A stretch of DNA of 58,746 nt from NCBI RefSeq assembly GCF_002979775.1, contig NZ_PCPR01000029.1, positions 1 to 58,746 of the forward strand, written 5' to 3'. Positions 25,357 through 34,520 of the stretch are shown here, one piece after another (positions within the stretch are counted from its first letter, which is position 1; each line of letters opens with the position of its first letter). The DNA is from Arthrobacter sp. MYb23. Its GTDB lineage: Bacteria > Actinomycetota > Actinomycetes > Actinomycetales > Micrococcaceae. The position numbers were made by a program, and so were the translations under genes. The notes beneath the pieces were generated by a model that made no database searches, was not told the DNA's origin, and was given only the letters and a program-made list of their open reading frames with translations.

Positions 25357-27327
25357 TCACCCAACCCAGTGGCCGTCGTCGTGATATTCCGCCTCCAGTC
25401 CGTGAGGTGTCTTCTCCCATTTGTGCGGGCTGGTGAGCATCTGCCATGCGGCCCGCCAGGCCGCCACTGAGTGCAACACCCAGTAGAACGGGTTGAGCAA
25501 CGCGAAGATCGCAATCCGCCATCCATGGCGGCGCAAGGTGGCCAGGCCGGAGACGATGATCATCATGGCGTTGCCGAACAGCATGGACACCACCCCGCCC
25601 ACCAGCAGCCAGGACGGCAGGAACAACCCCACGATGTCGTAGCCGATGTAGGTCACCACGGTGAATCCCACTACCAGCGGGTAGGCCAGGAAGGCCAGGG
25701 GTGTTCCCAGGATCAGTCCGAGGAACCCGACGGTGCCGGCAACCCCTGTGCTCTTCATGTAGCGCACGGAGTTCCGGGTATTCACCGCGGAGGTGATCAT
25801 GTAGCCCTTGATCCACCGGGTGCGCTGCTTGATCCACGCCGGCACCTGAGAGCACGCTTCTTCCCAGGTGGTGGAGTTGATGACTCCCACACGGTACCCG
25901 TCCACGGCTGCCCGCAGCCCCAGGTCCGCATCCTCGGTGACGTTCCAGGGATCCCACGCACCCACTTCCTTCAGCAGGGAGGTGACAAAGTGGTTGGACG
26001 TACCGCCCAACGGCAACGGGATGCCCGAGTTGTCCAAGCCCGGCAGCATGGAGTCGAACCAGTGTGTGTATTCGATGGTGAACATGCGGGTGAGGACGTT
26101 TTGGTCTGCATTGAAGTAGTTGAGGGCGGCCTGGACGCAGATCAGCGGCTTGCGGTTGGGATTGAGATGCTCCCGCTCGAATTCGTCCTGCGCGAAGGCT
26201 GCGATGGATGCCCTGAGTTGGCCCGGGTCCGGACGGTCCTCGGCGTCGTAGATCACCACGTATTCGCCGCGGGCAAAGGTCAGCCCATAGTTGCAGGCCC
26301 GGGGTTTGGTTTGGGGGTCACCCCTGGGTACCACCAGGATGCGGACGTACTCCGGGGGTCGTGAGGCCTTCGCGGCAGCGATCGTCTCCGCGTCGTCCTC
26401 TTCGAGGAGGACAAGCACATCAAGCTTGGACCTGGGGTAGTCCAGCTGACCGAGGTTGGTCAGCAGTTTGTCGATGATGTTCGCCTCACGGAACACCGGC
26501 ACCAGGATGGTGTACACGGGCAGCTCGGAGTCTGGAACCCGCTCCTGAGCCACCGGCGGAAGGCCACGACGTGCACGTTCCCGGTCCCTGGCCCTCGCCA
26601 CCGCAGAATCGTGCAGTTGATCAAAGGGATACCGGAGGCTGGCCAGGGATTTGAAGCCGATACTCACCAGGAAAACGATGTTGGCCGCGGCCAGTAACAC
26701 GATGATGGCGGTTAGCGGCGAGATCACGAACGCCAGCATGATTCCTGCCACCAGAACCACCGGAAGGTAACGCTGCCACTGCGTCAGGGCGATGCGTGCG
26801 GACTCCCCCGGCCGTTCCTCGGCGAGGCGCTCAGCTGATTCGTAGAGGAGGTGGCGGCGGAAGGAACGCTGGATGGACTGATTGATGTCCCAATCCGTGG
26901 TGGTGCGGAACTCCACCCCAGCCGCATCGAAGCGGCCCGTTGCTTCCTCAGCTATTTGGGCCGACGGAGCCACCGCACTTGCCACCACCAGCACATCGCC
27001 GTCCATCCGCCATGGCAGCCACTGCGGCTCCCCCACCTCGCTGTAGCCGAGCTTCTCCATGAGCGCGTCGGCGGGCGGTTCGGCCATCAGGTCAACCAGC
27101 GGGGCATCCCATTGCCGGGCAAGGACTTCATATACCCGACGGCGGTCCAGGCCGGCTTCCAGGATGAGGTGCCGGCCCAGCAACCCGCCTTCGCTCGCGG
27201 CACGTTCCAGCGCCCGTTCGAGCTGTTCGGGGGTCACCAGCCCTGCTGCGAGCAGCGTCTGTCCGATCGACTGCCGGTTGAGTTGCCCGTCCAGTTGACC
27301 GGCTGCGGAGCGGGATGTGGGTGTCAT
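25357..27327 (-). CDS. Processive GT2 glycosyltransferase with N-terminal MshEN (c-di-GMP receptor) domain
   Basis: A 656-aa inner-membrane polysaccharide synthase. Residues ~18-150 are a GspE-N/MshEN-type domain with the repeated 'IGQTLLAAGLVTPEQLERAL' and 'LGRHLILEAGLDRRRVYEVLA' units that bind c-di-GMP in MshE-like proteins. Two membrane segments (~185-225) precede the GT2 domain (~270-510), which has the processive-synthase pattern: 'EEDD' (309-312), DxxD ('DAED', 361-364), 'TED' (464-466) and QxxRW ('QRTRW', 501-505). C-terminal membrane segments follow (~520-640). There is no PilZ domain. The closest described logic is E. coli NfrB, a GT2 synthase with an MshEN domain. The polymer is unknown. 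Confidence 0.88.
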   Translation of the reverse strand: MTPTSRSAAGQLDGQLNRQSIGQTLLAAGLVTPEQLERALERAASEGGLLGRHLILEAGLDRRRVYEVLARQWDAPLVDLMAEPPADALMEKLGYSEVGEPQWLPWRMDGDVLVVASAVAPSAQIAEEATGRFDAAGVEFRTTTDWDINQSIQRSFRRHLLYESAERLAEERPGESARIALTQWQRYLPVVLVAGIMLAFVISPLTAIIVLLAAANIVFLVSIGFKSLASLRYPFDQLHDSAVARARDRERARRGLPPVAQERVPDSELPVYTILVPVFREANIIDKLLTNLGQLDYPRSKLDVLVLLEEDDAETIAAAKASRPPEYVRILVVPRGDPQTKPRACNYGLTFARGEYVVIYDAEDRPDPGQLRASIAAFAQDEFEREHLNPNRKPLICVQAALNYFNADQNVLTRMFTIEYTHWFDSMLPGLDNSGIPLPLGGTSNHFVTSLLKEVGAWDPWNVTEDADLGLRAAVDGYRVGVINSTTWEEACSQVPAWIKQRTRWIKGYMITSAVNTRNSVRYMKSTGVAGTVGFLGLILGTPLAFLAYPLVVGFTVVTYIGYDIVGLFLPSWLLVGGVVSMLFGNAMMIIVSGLATLRRHGWRIAIFALLNPFYWVLHSVAAWRAAWQMLTSPHKWEKTPHGLEAEYHDDGHWVG

Positions 27328-29018
27328 GAGTCTGAGGACCTTTCATAGATCCGATGGGTTGGCGTGGAGAACGCCAGAGAATAACGGACAGTGAAGGAGG
27401 GGCTTTTGACCATGGCCCGGTACACCAAGTCCGTGGGGCCGGAGTCGCGTGCCCCGGTCCCCGCTTCAACGTTGACGAACACCCATTTGGCATACTTCGC
27501 CGGGTCCTCCAGAGCAGGTCCAAAGTAGTCGCCGGAAGCGCGGTTGAAGATCTCCTTGAGCGGGACTCCCATGACCGGAAGCACCGCATTGCCGCGGGCA
27601 CTTTCGTCCATCAGGATTCCACCGGACTCATAGTGCTCGTTGAGCCACCGTGCGGCAGCAGTTGAATTGCTGGTGGATTCAGCGGACATCCTGCCCTCCG
27701 CCAGCACGGCAAGCCGCCCTGTGGGATCCTCGTTCCACCAAACGTTTTGCATCACCAGCCCCGCCAACAGGGCAGCGGACACCCAAGGCCTGAGCCGCGC
27801 GGGCCGGGAGATTTCGTGCACGAACACTGCCACCAGAACGGCCACCAACGGCAAGGCCGTCAGCGCAAAACGGTTGTTCCACCAGGTGGAGGGCAACGAA
27901 TGATCGTTATTGATGGCCGTTTGGCCCAGGAAGAGGCTCAGCAGCGCGAACGCATAGGCGCTGCCGGTCACCGCCACCAGCAAGGTGCTGTTGGCAAAGC
28001 CCCGCCGGAAGACCAGCACGACGGCGCCGCACGCCGCCAGCGCGAGGACCACCACGCCCACCGTCTCCAGCAGCGACCAATGGAAAGTAGTCAGCGTCAG
28101 CCCGGCGTTGCCCTTGGTAGGCAGCAACCCGCCGTCGGTGATGTTCTTCTGCTGAGCGTAAGCCGAGTACTGCCCGAACATGAACTCCAACGGGTCCCCG
28201 TAGATGGCCCAGTTATAGGAGATCCACCAGAGCACCGCCGCGGCAGGAATCATGACGTAGCCCCCGGCCATAATGAGGGCCTCGCGCCAATCGCCGGTTC
28301 GACGCTTGGAAACGATCACCACGAACAGCGTTCCAGTCATCACCAAGGCCCAGCCTTCATACCGCGAGAGAACTGCAGCTGCCGAAGGAATACCGGCGAA
28401 GACGGCAAGTTCTCCGGCACTCATTCGACGGCGGCTGGTAGCCCAGTGCGCCAGGCCCGCCATGCCGCCCACCATGCACATGATGAGCACGGGCTCGGTC
28501 AGCGCCGTGGTGTAGACGTACAGGATTGCCGGATTCGCGAGGACCACCAAGGTGGTGGCAAGCCGGCCGGCACGGCCCAAACCGAGTCGGGCAGCAATGA
28601 GATACAACCCGGTGGCTGTGGCGGACAGCGCCAGAATGCCCAGCAGTCCAGCCGCCCAGCCCGTGCTGAACAGCCACATGTTCAGCACGAACGGTGCCAG
28701 CAGCAGGTGTGGCATGGGCAGCCATACGGTACCCAGCTGTTCGAATCCAGGAGCCTTGCTGTCAAAGATGCGGCGTGCGATGGTCAGGTGGCTTTGGGCA
28801 TCGGAGTAATCCAGGTTGGTGCCGTGACCAATCGTGTACAAGCACGCGAGGTAGCCCACCAACAGGGCCGTTAACGCGATGATCCTGGTGCCGGGAACCT
28901 TGCGGCCAGCTACCGGGGCGCCGAGCCGTTCCCAGCCCCGCATCACCACGGCAAACGCGGCGGGGACCGCCGGCTGCCGGTGGGCAGCCCGGCGAGGCGT
29001 GGCAACGCTAGTTGCCAT
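27324..29018 (-). CDS. Multi-membrane-spanning GT-C (ArnT/PMT-like) glycosyltransferase
   Basis: A 564-aa membrane protein with about ten to eleven hydrophobic segments. The first outer loop carries the acidic motif 'NLDYSDAQSHLTIAR' where GT-C enzymes using polyprenyl-phosphate sugars have their catalytic Asp. The C-terminal ~110 residues form a soluble extracytoplasmic domain. The ATG at 29018 is preferred (11-nt overlap with the BcsB-like gene); an in-frame start at 29072 would overlap far more. It overlaps the GT2 gene by 4 nt. It probably decorates or helps assemble the polymer on the outer face of the membrane. Confidence 0.8.
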   Translation of the reverse strand: MATSVATPRRAAHRQPAVPAAFAVVMRGWERLGAPVAGRKVPGTRIIALTALLVGYLACLYTIGHGTNLDYSDAQSHLTIARRIFDSKAPGFEQLGTVWLPMPHLLLAPFVLNMWLFSTGWAAGLLGILALSATATGLYLIAARLGLGRAGRLATTLVVLANPAILYVYTTALTEPVLIMCMVGGMAGLAHWATSRRRMSAGELAVFAGIPSAAAVLSRYEGWALVMTGTLFVVIVSKRRTGDWREALIMAGGYVMIPAAAVLWWISYNWAIYGDPLEFMFGQYSAYAQQKNITDGGLLPTKGNAGLTLTTFHWSLLETVGVVVLALAACGAVVLVFRRGFANSTLLVAVTGSAYAFALLSLFLGQTAINNDHSLPSTWWNNRFALTALPLVAVLVAVFVHEISRPARLRPWVSAALLAGLVMQNVWWNEDPTGRLAVLAEGRMSAESTSNSTAAARWLNEHYESGGILMDESARGNAVLPVMGVPLKEIFNRASGDYFGPALEDPAKYAKWVFVNVEAGTGARDSGPTDLVYRAMVKSPSFTVRYSLAFSTPTHRIYERSSDS

Positions 29019-31044
29019 GACCCGGTTCCGGCGTTCCTGTGGAGTCTGGTTCGCTCGCCTTTTCTTCAGCATCCACGTACGCCCGTGCTTCCTTGGCGCG
29101 GCGCCTCATCAGCAAAGTACGCACAGCGAACGCGAGGCCCAGCACAAGCACCACCCCGCCGATCCACCAGGCATACGGGCGGTAGTCGTCAGTAACGGCC
29201 TTCTGGGGAACAAGGGCATTGCTTTCCAACAGCACGGGAGTCCCTGAGGGCTGCGTGACCAGCAGGTTCCGGGACAGCGAGGCCCAGCCTCCTTCGACGC
29301 CGCCCACATGCGAGGCCAACGATGCCTGAAGGGTGGACGTCGCAGCCAGGTCACTGTCCGGGGCCCACGCGCCCAAAAGCAACAGATCGCGGCCACCCTG
29401 TTCAAAAGCCTCCAACACGCCGAACGGGGCAGAGGCACCCACGCCATATTCGACGTCGTCCGGTGAGATGGTGCGGAACTCCGCCAAGCGCAGCGGTGCC
29501 GAAAGCTTGTTGGCTGCCTCTGCGGTGGCACCAACCACCAACCCCGAATCACTGGAACCAGCCAAAGTATCAAGGCCCACCACGCGGGGATCCAGCAAAG
29601 AGGCACTGTCACGCTGCAAGGACGCCACCAGCGTGGCAGCGTTCACGGTGTTCGCCTGGGTGTTGTCGTCGCCGAAGGCCACAGGGACGCTCTGGCCAAA
29701 CGCCTGCGGGAAGCGGGCGAATCCGGCTTTCGTGGAGCCGCCGCGGACGGCTGTGAGTGTGCTGCCCGCCGTGTCCAGGGTGACCTCCATGGGCATGACG
29801 CCCGCCGGTCCCGAGCAATCTCCGCCTGCAGGAAGGGCCGCCAAGCGGATCCGCAGACCGTTCTTCGCCTGAAGCTGGCCCGCCGGAACGTCCGCGTCCA
29901 CTGTGAAGGTGTCACCGCCGTCGAGGTTCCTTGAACTCAGCAGGTAGTCGTTCCAAAAGACGGAAAGCTGGGCTTGGGCATTGTCCGGGACCGCCGTGTG
30001 CGTACCCTTGAGCTGGACTTTCACTGAGGAGACCGGGCCGCCGAACTGCGACTGGGTAACGCCCACATACGATTCCGGGGTGCCGTAGCCGGACAGCTTG
30101 AGGGTAGTGCTGCCGAGGTCTTTCAGGCTCTGCGTCAAGCCGGGCGAAGCAGGCAGCGCCGAGGTCAGCCCGGACACCGATGACGTCACGGCGAGCGCCG
30201 TCTTGTCGCTGGCGAGCGCGCGGGCGGCGGTGCGGAGTTGTTCGTCGTGGCCGCTGAGGATGAGTTGCGGGAGGCCGGCTGCGGTGGCGAGCCGGGTGCC
30301 GGTTTCTCCTTGGTCCGCGACGACACTGAGGATGCGGCTGCCCGCGGGAAGGGTCGCGGCGCGCGCCTCAAGCTCGGCGTCCGGAACCACGCTGACGGCA
30401 GCGGCCGGGTAGCGGTGGGACATGGCAGCGGAAGCGGTCATGATCGCAGCCGAAACGTCCGCACCGGGCGCCGCGGGGACGGGAAGCACGACGGCGGGCA
30501 CGGCCGCCGGGAAGAACTCGCCTACCGTGGTGGGAGCCTTAGCCGTTCCGCTGAAATCCACCACCACGTTATTGAGGGTGGCCGTGGCGTTGGAAACCAC
30601 GCACATGGTGGGTGTTGCCGGGACGAACTGCAGCCCCACGCTCAGCTGCTGGCTGGCAGTACCAGCGATGGTGACGTCGGCACTGCTCACTGCGGCGTCG
30701 AGCGGAATGATGGCCGCCGCAGTGGTTTCGAGGACTACCCGGCCGTTCACCGTCGCCCGCACTGTGCCTTCGGGCTTCCCTGCGCTTTCGGGCGTCCCTG
30801 CGACCATGATGCTGCCCTTGATCCGGGTGGGTTCCAGGCCTGCCGTCACCGGCACCACCAGCGTCTGCTCAGCTTGGCCGGCCAGTGCCGAGACTCCGGA
30901 GGACGTTTGGAGGGCTCCGCCCTCAGGTGGCGCGGCGTAGGCCACCGGAGAAGCGAGTGCACTGAGCGCCAAGGTTGCGGCGCATGCGAGGATGATGCCC
31001 GCAGCATGGGGTCGGTTGCGGGTTCGGGCAGGGGTTTGGGGCAC
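29008..31044 (-). CDS. BcsB-like exported membrane-anchored partner of the synthase
   Basis: A 678-aa protein with an N-terminal signal peptide (cleavage near 'AYAAPP', ~38), a large beta-rich extracytoplasmic region (~40-615) resembling the cellulose synthase regulatory subunit BcsB, and one C-terminal transmembrane anchor (~627-645) followed by a charged cytoplasmic tail. BcsB proteins clamp onto the synthase and guide the nascent glucan. It is the first gene of the exopolysaccharide operon, with copy A of the 28-bp element 92 nt upstream. BcsB similarity is by architecture and patches such as 'LSVFWNDYLLSSRNLDG'; it is divergent. Confidence 0.78.
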   Translation of the reverse strand: MPQTPARTRNRPHAAGIILACAATLALSALASPVAYAAPPEGGALQTSSGVSALAGQAEQTLVVPVTAGLEPTRIKGSIMVAGTPESAGKPEGTVRATVNGRVVLETTAAAIIPLDAAVSSADVTIAGTASQQLSVGLQFVPATPTMCVVSNATATLNNVVVDFSGTAKAPTTVGEFFPAAVPAVVLPVPAAPGADVSAAIMTASAAMSHRYPAAAVSVVPDAELEARAATLPAGSRILSVVADQGETGTRLATAAGLPQLILSGHDEQLRTAARALASDKTALAVTSSVSGLTSALPASPGLTQSLKDLGSTTLKLSGYGTPESYVGVTQSQFGGPVSSVKVQLKGTHTAVPDNAQAQLSVFWNDYLLSSRNLDGGDTFTVDADVPAGQLQAKNGLRIRLAALPAGGDCSGPAGVMPMEVTLDTAGSTLTAVRGGSTKAGFARFPQAFGQSVPVAFGDDNTQANTVNAATLVASLQRDSASLLDPRVVGLDTLAGSSDSGLVVGATAEAANKLSAPLRLAEFRTISPDDVEYGVGASAPFGVLEAFEQGGRDLLLLGAWAPDSDLAATSTLQASLASHVGGVEGGWASLSRNLLVTQPSGTPVLLESNALVPQKAVTDDYRPYAWWIGGVVLVLGLAFAVRTLLMRRRAKEARAYVDAEEKASEPDSTGTPEPGHGN

Positions 31045-31135
31045 GATGTCAGTCCTGAGTAACTAGCAGCGAATGAGTCCGTCGGCCGTTTTAGGCCAAC
31101 CTCATAGACACTGCCGAAGAGATCTCAAGGAGTGT

Positions 31136-31163
31136 TGCTGGGTTTGATCAAGATTTCATCAAG
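31136..31163 (-). promoter_or_regulatory. 28-bp element, copy A (upstream of the BcsB-like gene)
   Basis: On the minus strand: CTTGAT-GA-AATCTTGA-T-CAAACCCAGCA, with CTTGAT repeated at an 11-bp period and an internal TTGATCAA palindrome. It is nearly identical to copy B before the cyclase gene. It lies between the BcsB-like gene and the divergent DUF503 gene and is probably an activator or repressor site coordinating synthase and cyclase expression. Confidence 0.65.
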
Positions 31164-31204
31164 TCCACGTGATCCGGCTCGCTGACCTGCGGTGATAATG
31201 AATC

Positions 31205-31498
31205 ATGTGGATCGGTTGGATTGAGTTCGACGTCCTTTTGGGCGACGTCCATAGCCTCAAGGAGAAGCGCTCGCTGGTCCGGCCCCTGCTGGCCGAGCTG
31301 AAGCGGCGCTTCGATGTTTCTGCTGCCGAAACAGGGTTGCAGGACCAGCATCGGCGCACACTGATTGGGGCTGCGCTGGTGGCCCCTGACCACGCGCATC
31401 TCCAGCAAGTGCTCGACGCCGTTGAACGGTTCGTGGCTGCCCGGCCCGAGTTTGAGCTGCTGAGCGCCCGGCAGCGGGAGCTGCACAGCGAGGACTAG
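31205..31498 (+). CDS. DUF503 family protein
   Basis: A 97-aa protein of the DUF503 (YlxP-like) family, a small ferredoxin-like fold: 'MWIGWIEFDVLLGDVHSLKEKRSLVRPLLAELKRRFDVSAAETG' is the family signature. The function is not established; elsewhere the family neighbours rbfA/infB. Here it stands alone, divergent from the exopolysaccharide operon and tail to tail with the GntR gene. The two stop codons share the palindromic CTAG at 31495-31498. Confidence 0.88.
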   Translation: MWIGWIEFDVLLGDVHSLKEKRSLVRPLLAELKRRFDVSAAETGLQDQHRRTLIGAALVAPDHAHLQQVLDAVERFVAARPEFELLSARQRELHSED

Positions 31499-32136
31499 TA
31501 ACCGATGACGGCCAAGCGCGTTGAGTCCAGGTGGGCGTCGATCGCTTGGTGGGCCGCATCCAGGCTTCGGCTGCGCAGTGCGTCCACAATGAGCTGATGC
31601 TCCCTAAGAACGTCCCCTGCGCGGTCCGTTCCCTGGCTGACTGCTTTGACGCCGATCCTGAGTTGCTTTTGCCGGAGCGAAGCGTAGAAGTCGGCCAGGA
31701 CGGGATTTCCTCCGGCACGGACCATGAGGGTGTGGAACTCGGTGTCCAACTCAATGAAACGGGCCGGATCATCCTTGGCTTCCCGCTGCTGGTCGATGAC
31801 TCGCTGGAACGCGTCGATCTGGGCGTCCAGCATGGACTCCAGCGCAGACACTGCCCACTTCTCCACCACGGACCTGGCCTGCAGGATAGCCCGGACATCG
31901 GGGTCGGAGATGGGCGGCACGTAAGCGCCCTTGTGGGGGATCCGCTTGACGAACCCTTCCGCTTCGAGGCGCAGCAAGGCCTCACGCACGGGCGTACGTG
32001 AGGTGCCCGTGGTCTTGGCCAGGACTGCCTCGTTCAGGAAGGTTTCTTCCTCCCGGGGCAGGGCTGCGATGTAGCTTTTCATCCACTGGTAGGCCACTTC
32101 TGGCTGCGACTGTGCAGCGGGGGTCATCTGGATCAT
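31495..32136 (-). CDS. GntR family (FCD domain) transcriptional regulator
   Basis: A 213-aa regulator: winged helix at ~15-75 ('TFLNEAVLAKTTGTSRTPVREALLRLEAEGFVKRIPHKGAYV') and an all-helical FCD ligand domain with metal-type residues ('ELDTEFHTLMVRAGGN', 'REHQLIVDALRSRSLDAAHQAIDAHL'). The ATG at 32136 with AGAAAGG upstream is preferred; the frame extends further 5' without support. Its likely operators (32163 and 32221-32244) lie between it and the catabolic operon it probably represses. The inducer is likely a pathway carboxylate, unidentified. Confidence 0.9.
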   Translation of the reverse strand: MIQMTPAAQSQPEVAYQWMKSYIAALPREEETFLNEAVLAKTTGTSRTPVREALLRLEAEGFVKRIPHKGAYVPPISDPDVRAILQARSVVEKWAVSALESMLDAQIDAFQRVIDQQREAKDDPARFIELDTEFHTLMVRAGGNPVLADFYASLRQKQLRIGVKAVSQGTDRAGDVLREHQLIVDALRSRSLDAAHQAIDAHLDSTRLAVIGY

Positions 32137-32220
32137 GCAGAGCCTTTCTCGCGAAGCCCACAGTATACGAGTTGCATTCAGGATGTTCCGGACGTCCCGA
32201 AAAACTTCTCCTCCAAATAT

Positions 32221-32244
32221 AGACAGGTTGTATACAACCCGTCT
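32221..32244. promoter_or_regulatory. GntR operator with GTATAC core
   Basis: A 24-bp dyad in which 22 positions are symmetric: AGAC-A-GGTTG-TATACAACC-C-GTCT. The inner 14 bp are perfect. TTGTATACAA-type sites are bound by FadR/VanR-type GntR regulators. A second GTATAC core lies at 32163-32168. Confidence 0.75.
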
Positions 32245-32358
32245 ACAGTGAAGTTCAGTGACTCCGCTCACGCATCGGAAAGACCCCATTTTTCCTGGGA
32301 GCCCCCGCCGCCTGTTTCACCGAAAGCCCGCGGCTCCCCATCGCAAAGGATCCCCAGA

Positions 32359-33720
32359 ATGACCGATTTGAAGAAAGCAGAACTGAGGCAACAGAAGCAC
32401 TCAAGCCTCCCTGTTGTGGCCGCTTCGAGCCTGGCCGGCACCGCGGTGGAATGGTACGACTTCTTTCTCTACGGCACAGCCGCCGCGCTGGTATTCAACA
32501 AGCTCTACTTCCCCACCGACGATCCCCTGGTGGGCACCATGCTGGCACTGGGAACATTCGCTGCCGGCTTCCTGGCCCGCCCGATCGGAGCCATCGTCCT
32601 GGGCCATCTCGGCGACAAGCACGGACGCCGCGCCACGCTGGTGGCCAGCCTGATGCTCATGGGTGTCGCCACCACCCTCATTGCCTTCATTCCTTCATAC
32701 GCTGCCATCGGCATAGCCGCTCCATTGCTGCTCTTGCTGCTCCGCCTGATCCAGGGATTTGCCCTGGGCGGCGAGTGGGGCGGGGCCGTCCTTCTCGTCT
32801 CCGAACACAGCAACGAAAGCACCCGGCGTGCGTTCTGGGCGTCCTGGCCCAACATGGGACCGCCCCTTGGCAACCTGATGGCGGCCGGTGTCCTGGCCAT
32901 ACTGGCTGCCACCATGCCGGAGAGCGAGTTCCTAGCATGGGGTTGGCGCATCGCGTTCGGATTGTCTGCCCTGCTGGTGGTCATTGGCCTTATCTTGCGG
33001 CTCTACGTGCAGGAAACCCCGCTCTTCAAGGAAGCACAGCGGAAGCGCGAGGCCGAAGGCAACAAGGAACGCAAAATGCCGTTGACCATCCTGTTCCGCC
33101 GTAACTGGCGGGAAATCCTCATCGCCACCGGCAGCCGGATGGGCGAGAACGCAGGTTTTTACATCTACTCGCTGTTCATCATCACCTACGTCACACAGAT
33201 CATGGGACTTCAGAGGCAGACTGGGCTCACTGCCGTCATGATCGGCCAGGGCGTCGCCGTCGTCGCGATTCCTGTCCTGGCGCTCTACGCAGACAAGGTG
33301 GGCCGCAAGCCCATCCTGATCGGCGCCTCGATCGCCACCATGGTGTGGGCCTTCGCCTTCTTCTTCCTGCTGAACACCGGCCAGCTGTGGGGGATCATCG
33401 CCGCCGCAGTTGGTGGCCTGTTGATCTTCGCAGCGTACAGCTCGGTCATCGGAGCGTTCTTCTCCGAGCTCTTCCCCACGGACGTGCGTTACAGCGGCAC
33501 CTCCGTGTCCTACAACTTGGCGTCGCTGATCGCCGGCTCGCTGTCCCCGATCATTGCCCTGGCCCTCTACAGCGCCTTCGGCACCGGCTACGCAATCGGC
33601 GTCTATCTCGCCATCATGGGCTTGATCTCCATGGTCTCGGTGATGTTTGCCAAGGAAACCAAGGGCCTGAAGCTCAGCGATTTGGACGAGCCGACCAGTA
33701 AAGAGAAGGAACAAGCATGA
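32359..33720 (+). CDS. Metabolite:H+ symporter (MHS family, MFS)
   Basis: A 453-aa 12-TM carrier related to ShiA/ProP/KgtP-type symporters: 'AGTAVEWYDFFLYGTAAALVFNKLYFP' and 'LGHLGDKHGRRATL' are MHS signatures, and 'RLIQGFALGGEWGGAVLLVSEH' is the TM4-5 motif. Family substrates are typically carboxylates. The ATG at 32359 with AAAGGA upstream is preferred to an earlier in-frame start at 32248 that would overlap the operator. It overlaps the amidase gene by 4 nt and is the first gene of the operon, so it probably imports the pathway substrate. Confidence 0.92.
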   Translation: MTDLKKAELRQQKHSSLPVVAASSLAGTAVEWYDFFLYGTAAALVFNKLYFPTDDPLVGTMLALGTFAAGFLARPIGAIVLGHLGDKHGRRATLVASLMLMGVATTLIAFIPSYAAIGIAAPLLLLLLRLIQGFALGGEWGGAVLLVSEHSNESTRRAFWASWPNMGPPLGNLMAAGVLAILAATMPESEFLAWGWRIAFGLSALLVVIGLILRLYVQETPLFKEAQRKREAEGNKERKMPLTILFRRNWREILIATGSRMGENAGFYIYSLFIITYVTQIMGLQRQTGLTAVMIGQGVAVVAIPVLALYADKVGRKPILIGASIATMVWAFAFFFLLNTGQLWGIIAAAVGGLLIFAAYSSVIGAFFSELFPTDVRYSGTSVSYNLASLIAGSLSPIIALALYSAFGTGYAIGVYLAIMGLISMVSVMFAKETKGLKLSDLDEPTSKEKEQA

Positions 33721-34511
33721 AAATCGCACTGGTCCAGGTGGCAAGCCCTGACTCTGAGGCCCGCGAAGACCGGATTGACAGGGTCGAAGCGATCCTTCGG
33801 GGTATCGAGGGCGCCGATCTGATCGTTCTGCCCGAACTGTGGAGCGCCGGCTACTTCCACTTCGACGAGTACGAGGCCCTGTCAGAAACGCTCGACGGGC
33901 CAACCGTCTCCATGTGCTCACGGGTAGCCGCAGATCTTGGCGTCCACCTTCACCTCGGCAGCATTATCGAAGCCGGTCAGGATGGCCAGCTCAGCAACAC
34001 CTCCATCCTGCTCGGACCGGACGGCAGCGTGATCCACACATACCGGAAAATCCACGTCTTCGGTTACAAATCCAAGGAAGCCAGCCTCCTGACAGCCGGT
34101 TCCGCCTTGCCCGTGGTGCGCTTGCCGTTCGGTGCAGTTGCCGGAATTACCTGCTACGACCTGCGCTTCCCCGGATTGTGGATGGAGCTGAGCACCCGCG
34201 GCGCCGAGATGGTCATCGTCCCAGCGGCGTGGCCCGCAGCGCGCAGGGAGCACTGGCGCCTGCTCACCACGGCCCGTGCGGTGGAACACCAAATCTTCGT
34301 GATTGCCTGCAACGCCGCCGGAACCCAGGAAGGCGTGGAACTCGGCGGGCACAGCAGGGTGGTGGATCCAGCTGGCAACGTCATCGCCGAAGCAGACGCC
34401 CGCGAGTCAGTACTCATGGTGGACATTGATCCGCAGCAGGTGAGCACCGTCCGCAAGGAATTCCCTGTCATCAATGACCGCCTCGCGGACTACAACACAT
34501 TGGCTGTCTAA
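33717..34511 (+). CDS. Nitrilase-superfamily amidohydrolase
   Basis: A 264-aa carbon-nitrogen hydrolase with the complete catalytic triad: Glu40 ('LPELW'), Lys111 ('YRKIHVFG') and Cys146 ('ITCYDLRFP'). The sequence resembles omega-amidase/carbamoylase branches rather than true nitrilases, so it most likely hydrolyses an amide or carbamoyl intermediate and releases ammonia. The start overlaps the transporter gene by 4 nt (ATGA). Confidence 0.92.
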   Translation: MKIALVQVASPDSEAREDRIDRVEAILRGIEGADLIVLPELWSAGYFHFDEYEALSETLDGPTVSMCSRVAADLGVHLHLGSIIEAGQDGQLSNTSILLGPDGSVIHTYRKIHVFGYKSKEASLLTAGSALPVVRLPFGAVAGITCYDLRFPGLWMELSTRGAEMVIVPAAWPAARREHWRLLTTARAVEHQIFVIACNAAGTQEGVELGGHSRVVDPAGNVIAEADARESVLMVDIDPQQVSTVRKEFPVINDRLADYNTLAV

Positions 34512-34520
34512 GGAGACGGA

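Noticed and set aside
29008..31044. Calling the cluster a cellulose synthase operon
   Set aside because: There is no PilZ domain, BcsC, BcsZ or classical BcsA; the synthase is MshEN-fused, so the polymer should stay unspecified.
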